A stretch of DNA of 25,274 bases, taken from positions 1-25,274 of the forward strand of contig CBFDBQ010000032.1 in NCBI GenBank assembly GCA_965603095.1, written 5' to 3'. Below are positions 24,571 through 25,274 of the stretch, in pieces (positions within the stretch are counted from its first letter, which is position 1; every line of letters starts with the position of its first letter). This stretch comes from DAOVVL01 sp965603095. Lineage in GTDB: Bacteria; Pseudomonadota; Alphaproteobacteria; Rhodospirillales; Magnetovibrionaceae. The notes beneath the pieces are model-generated. The model worked only from the letters and a program-made list of their open reading frames with translations, had not been told where the DNA came from and ran no database searches. The position numbers and the translations under genes were made by a program.

Positions 24571-25242
24571 TTAGCCCCCGGCCTGTGGAAGCATGTCAAA
24601 TGCGACAAGAAACCCGGATACGGCCACAACCGCGGCCAACGATGCTGGTAAAAATACTTTCCAGCCAAGACGCATAAGCTGATCGTAGCGATAGCGCGGA
24701 AATGATGCCCTTATCCAAATGAATATGAACAACAACACACAAATCTTGAAGATAAACCATATGGGACCGGGTATTAAATTAAACGGTGCAATATCAAACG
24801 GCGGCAACCAGCCACCAAGGAACAAAATGGTGGTCATGGCACACATCAAAATCATGTTGGCATATTCACCAAGGAAAAATAACGCGAACGTCATGGCTGA
24901 ATATTCAACGTTATAGCCGGAAACCAATTCGGCCTCAGCTTCGGGCAAATCAAACGGATGACGGTTTGTTTCAGCCAGCGTTGATATAAAGAAAATTACC
25001 GCCATGGGTAAAAGCGGTATTATAAACCACATATTCTGTTGTGCCATAACAATATCGGAAAGGTTAAGCGAACCGACAACAACCAAAACAGAAATAATTA
25101 CAAAGCCCATGGAAACTTCGTATGAAACCATTTGCGCGGCTGAGCGAAGCGAGCCAAGGAACGCATATTTAGAGTTGGAAGCCCAACCGGCCATCAATAT
25201 TCCATAAACACCCAAGCTTGATATTGCGAACAGATACAGCAT
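24571..25242 (-). CDS. nuoH: NADH-quinone oxidoreductase subunit H, C-terminal two-thirds only
   Basis: NuoH forms much of the quinone chamber and links the peripheral and membrane arms. The 223 residues seen start MLYLFAISSLGVYG, a segment that lies about 120 residues into normal NuoH (~340 residues). They continue through ASNSKYAFLGSLRSAAQMVS, the quinone-site loop ETNRHPFDLPEAEAELV (91-107) and the C-terminal spans. The 3' end is intact. The 5' part is missing: the codon directly before the ATG at 25242 is TAA in the same frame, and the remaining 32 bases to the edge do not encode the expected NuoH text in any frame. AAGGA lies about nine bases before the ATG and may let the fragment be translated. 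The cause may be an insertion, a rearrangement, or a false join at a contig end. Confidence 0.85.
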   Translation of the reverse strand: MLYLFAISSLGVYGILMAGWASNSKYAFLGSLRSAAQMVSYEVSMGFVIISVLVVVGSLNLSDIVMAQQNMWFIIPLLPMAVIFFISTLAETNRHPFDLPEAEAELVSGYNVEYSAMTFALFFLGEYANMILMCAMTTILFLGGWLPPFDIAPFNLIPGPIWFIFKICVLLFIFIWIRASFPRYRYDQLMRLGWKVFLPASLAAVVAVSGFLVAFDMLPQAGG

Positions 25243-25274
25243 TTATTTTTTCCTTGTGTGCTGAGGGTATGTTG

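Noticed and set aside
1..25274. Defence island, prophage, CRISPR array, biosynthetic cluster or tRNA-linked island
   Set aside because: All genes but the Flp-like pilin and the 71-aa protein belong to core families in a conserved order. I saw no repeat arrays, integrases, transposases or att-like tRNA ends.

Overview
The window looks like a chromosomal housekeeping segment from an alphaproteobacterium with moderate to low GC. The evidence is gene content and order: a nuoH-I-J-K-L-M-N run followed by birA, coaX, rnj and mce, then lolC-lolD-dnaE, then rpsB-tsf-pyrH-frr-uppS-cdsA-dxr-rseP and probably bamA. I recall this order from many Alphaproteobacteria. I cannot place it to order or genus from the sequence alone. 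Every gene I can support lies on the minus strand, so transcription runs from the right end to the left. The window carries about 26 genes, all short-spaced or overlapping. The largest gene-free stretch is about 220 bases.

Layout in the direction of transcription (right to left). (1) 25242-18148 encodes the membrane arm and the ferredoxin-like subunit of respiratory complex I (NuoH, I, J, K, L, M, N). nuoH lacks its first ~120 codons and is closed by a stop codon 32 bases inside the window edge. (2) 18135-14448 holds a tight cofactor and RNA group: biotin-protein ligase, type III pantothenate kinase, ribonuclease J and methylmalonyl-CoA epimerase. (3) 14451-13667 holds an unrecognised 71-residue single-span membrane protein and Tag, a 3-methyladenine DNA glycosylase. 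These two sit where I would expect DUF1467 and proS. (4) 13530-8035 holds the lipoprotein-release ABC transporter (LolC/E-type permease and LolD ATPase) and the replicative DNA polymerase III alpha subunit. (5) 7913-7614 encodes a small Flp-type pilin, with no other pilus genes in view. (6) 7394-5553 is rpsB-tsf, with its own promoter, a structured leader and an intrinsic terminator. (7) 5428-1 is pyrH-frr-uppS-cdsA-dxr-rseP and the first 42 codons of an exported protein, probably BamA.

The genes group by task: energy conservation (complex I), cofactor attachment and synthesis (BirA, CoaX), translation (S2, EF-Ts, RRF), the isoprenoid to undecaprenyl-phosphate and phospholipid route (Dxr, UppS, CdsA), and envelope biogenesis (LolCD, RseP, BamA). 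PyrH supplies UDP for nucleic acids and cell-wall sugars.

I found no CRISPR array, tRNA, rRNA, insertion sequence or prophage, and no convincing novel multi-gene system. The observations worth checking are small: the nuoH break at the window edge, a consensus DnaA box in the dnaE upstream region, the orphan Flp pilin with a Ser/Lys tail, the tag/71-aa replacement, and several short repeats and palindromes in promoter regions.
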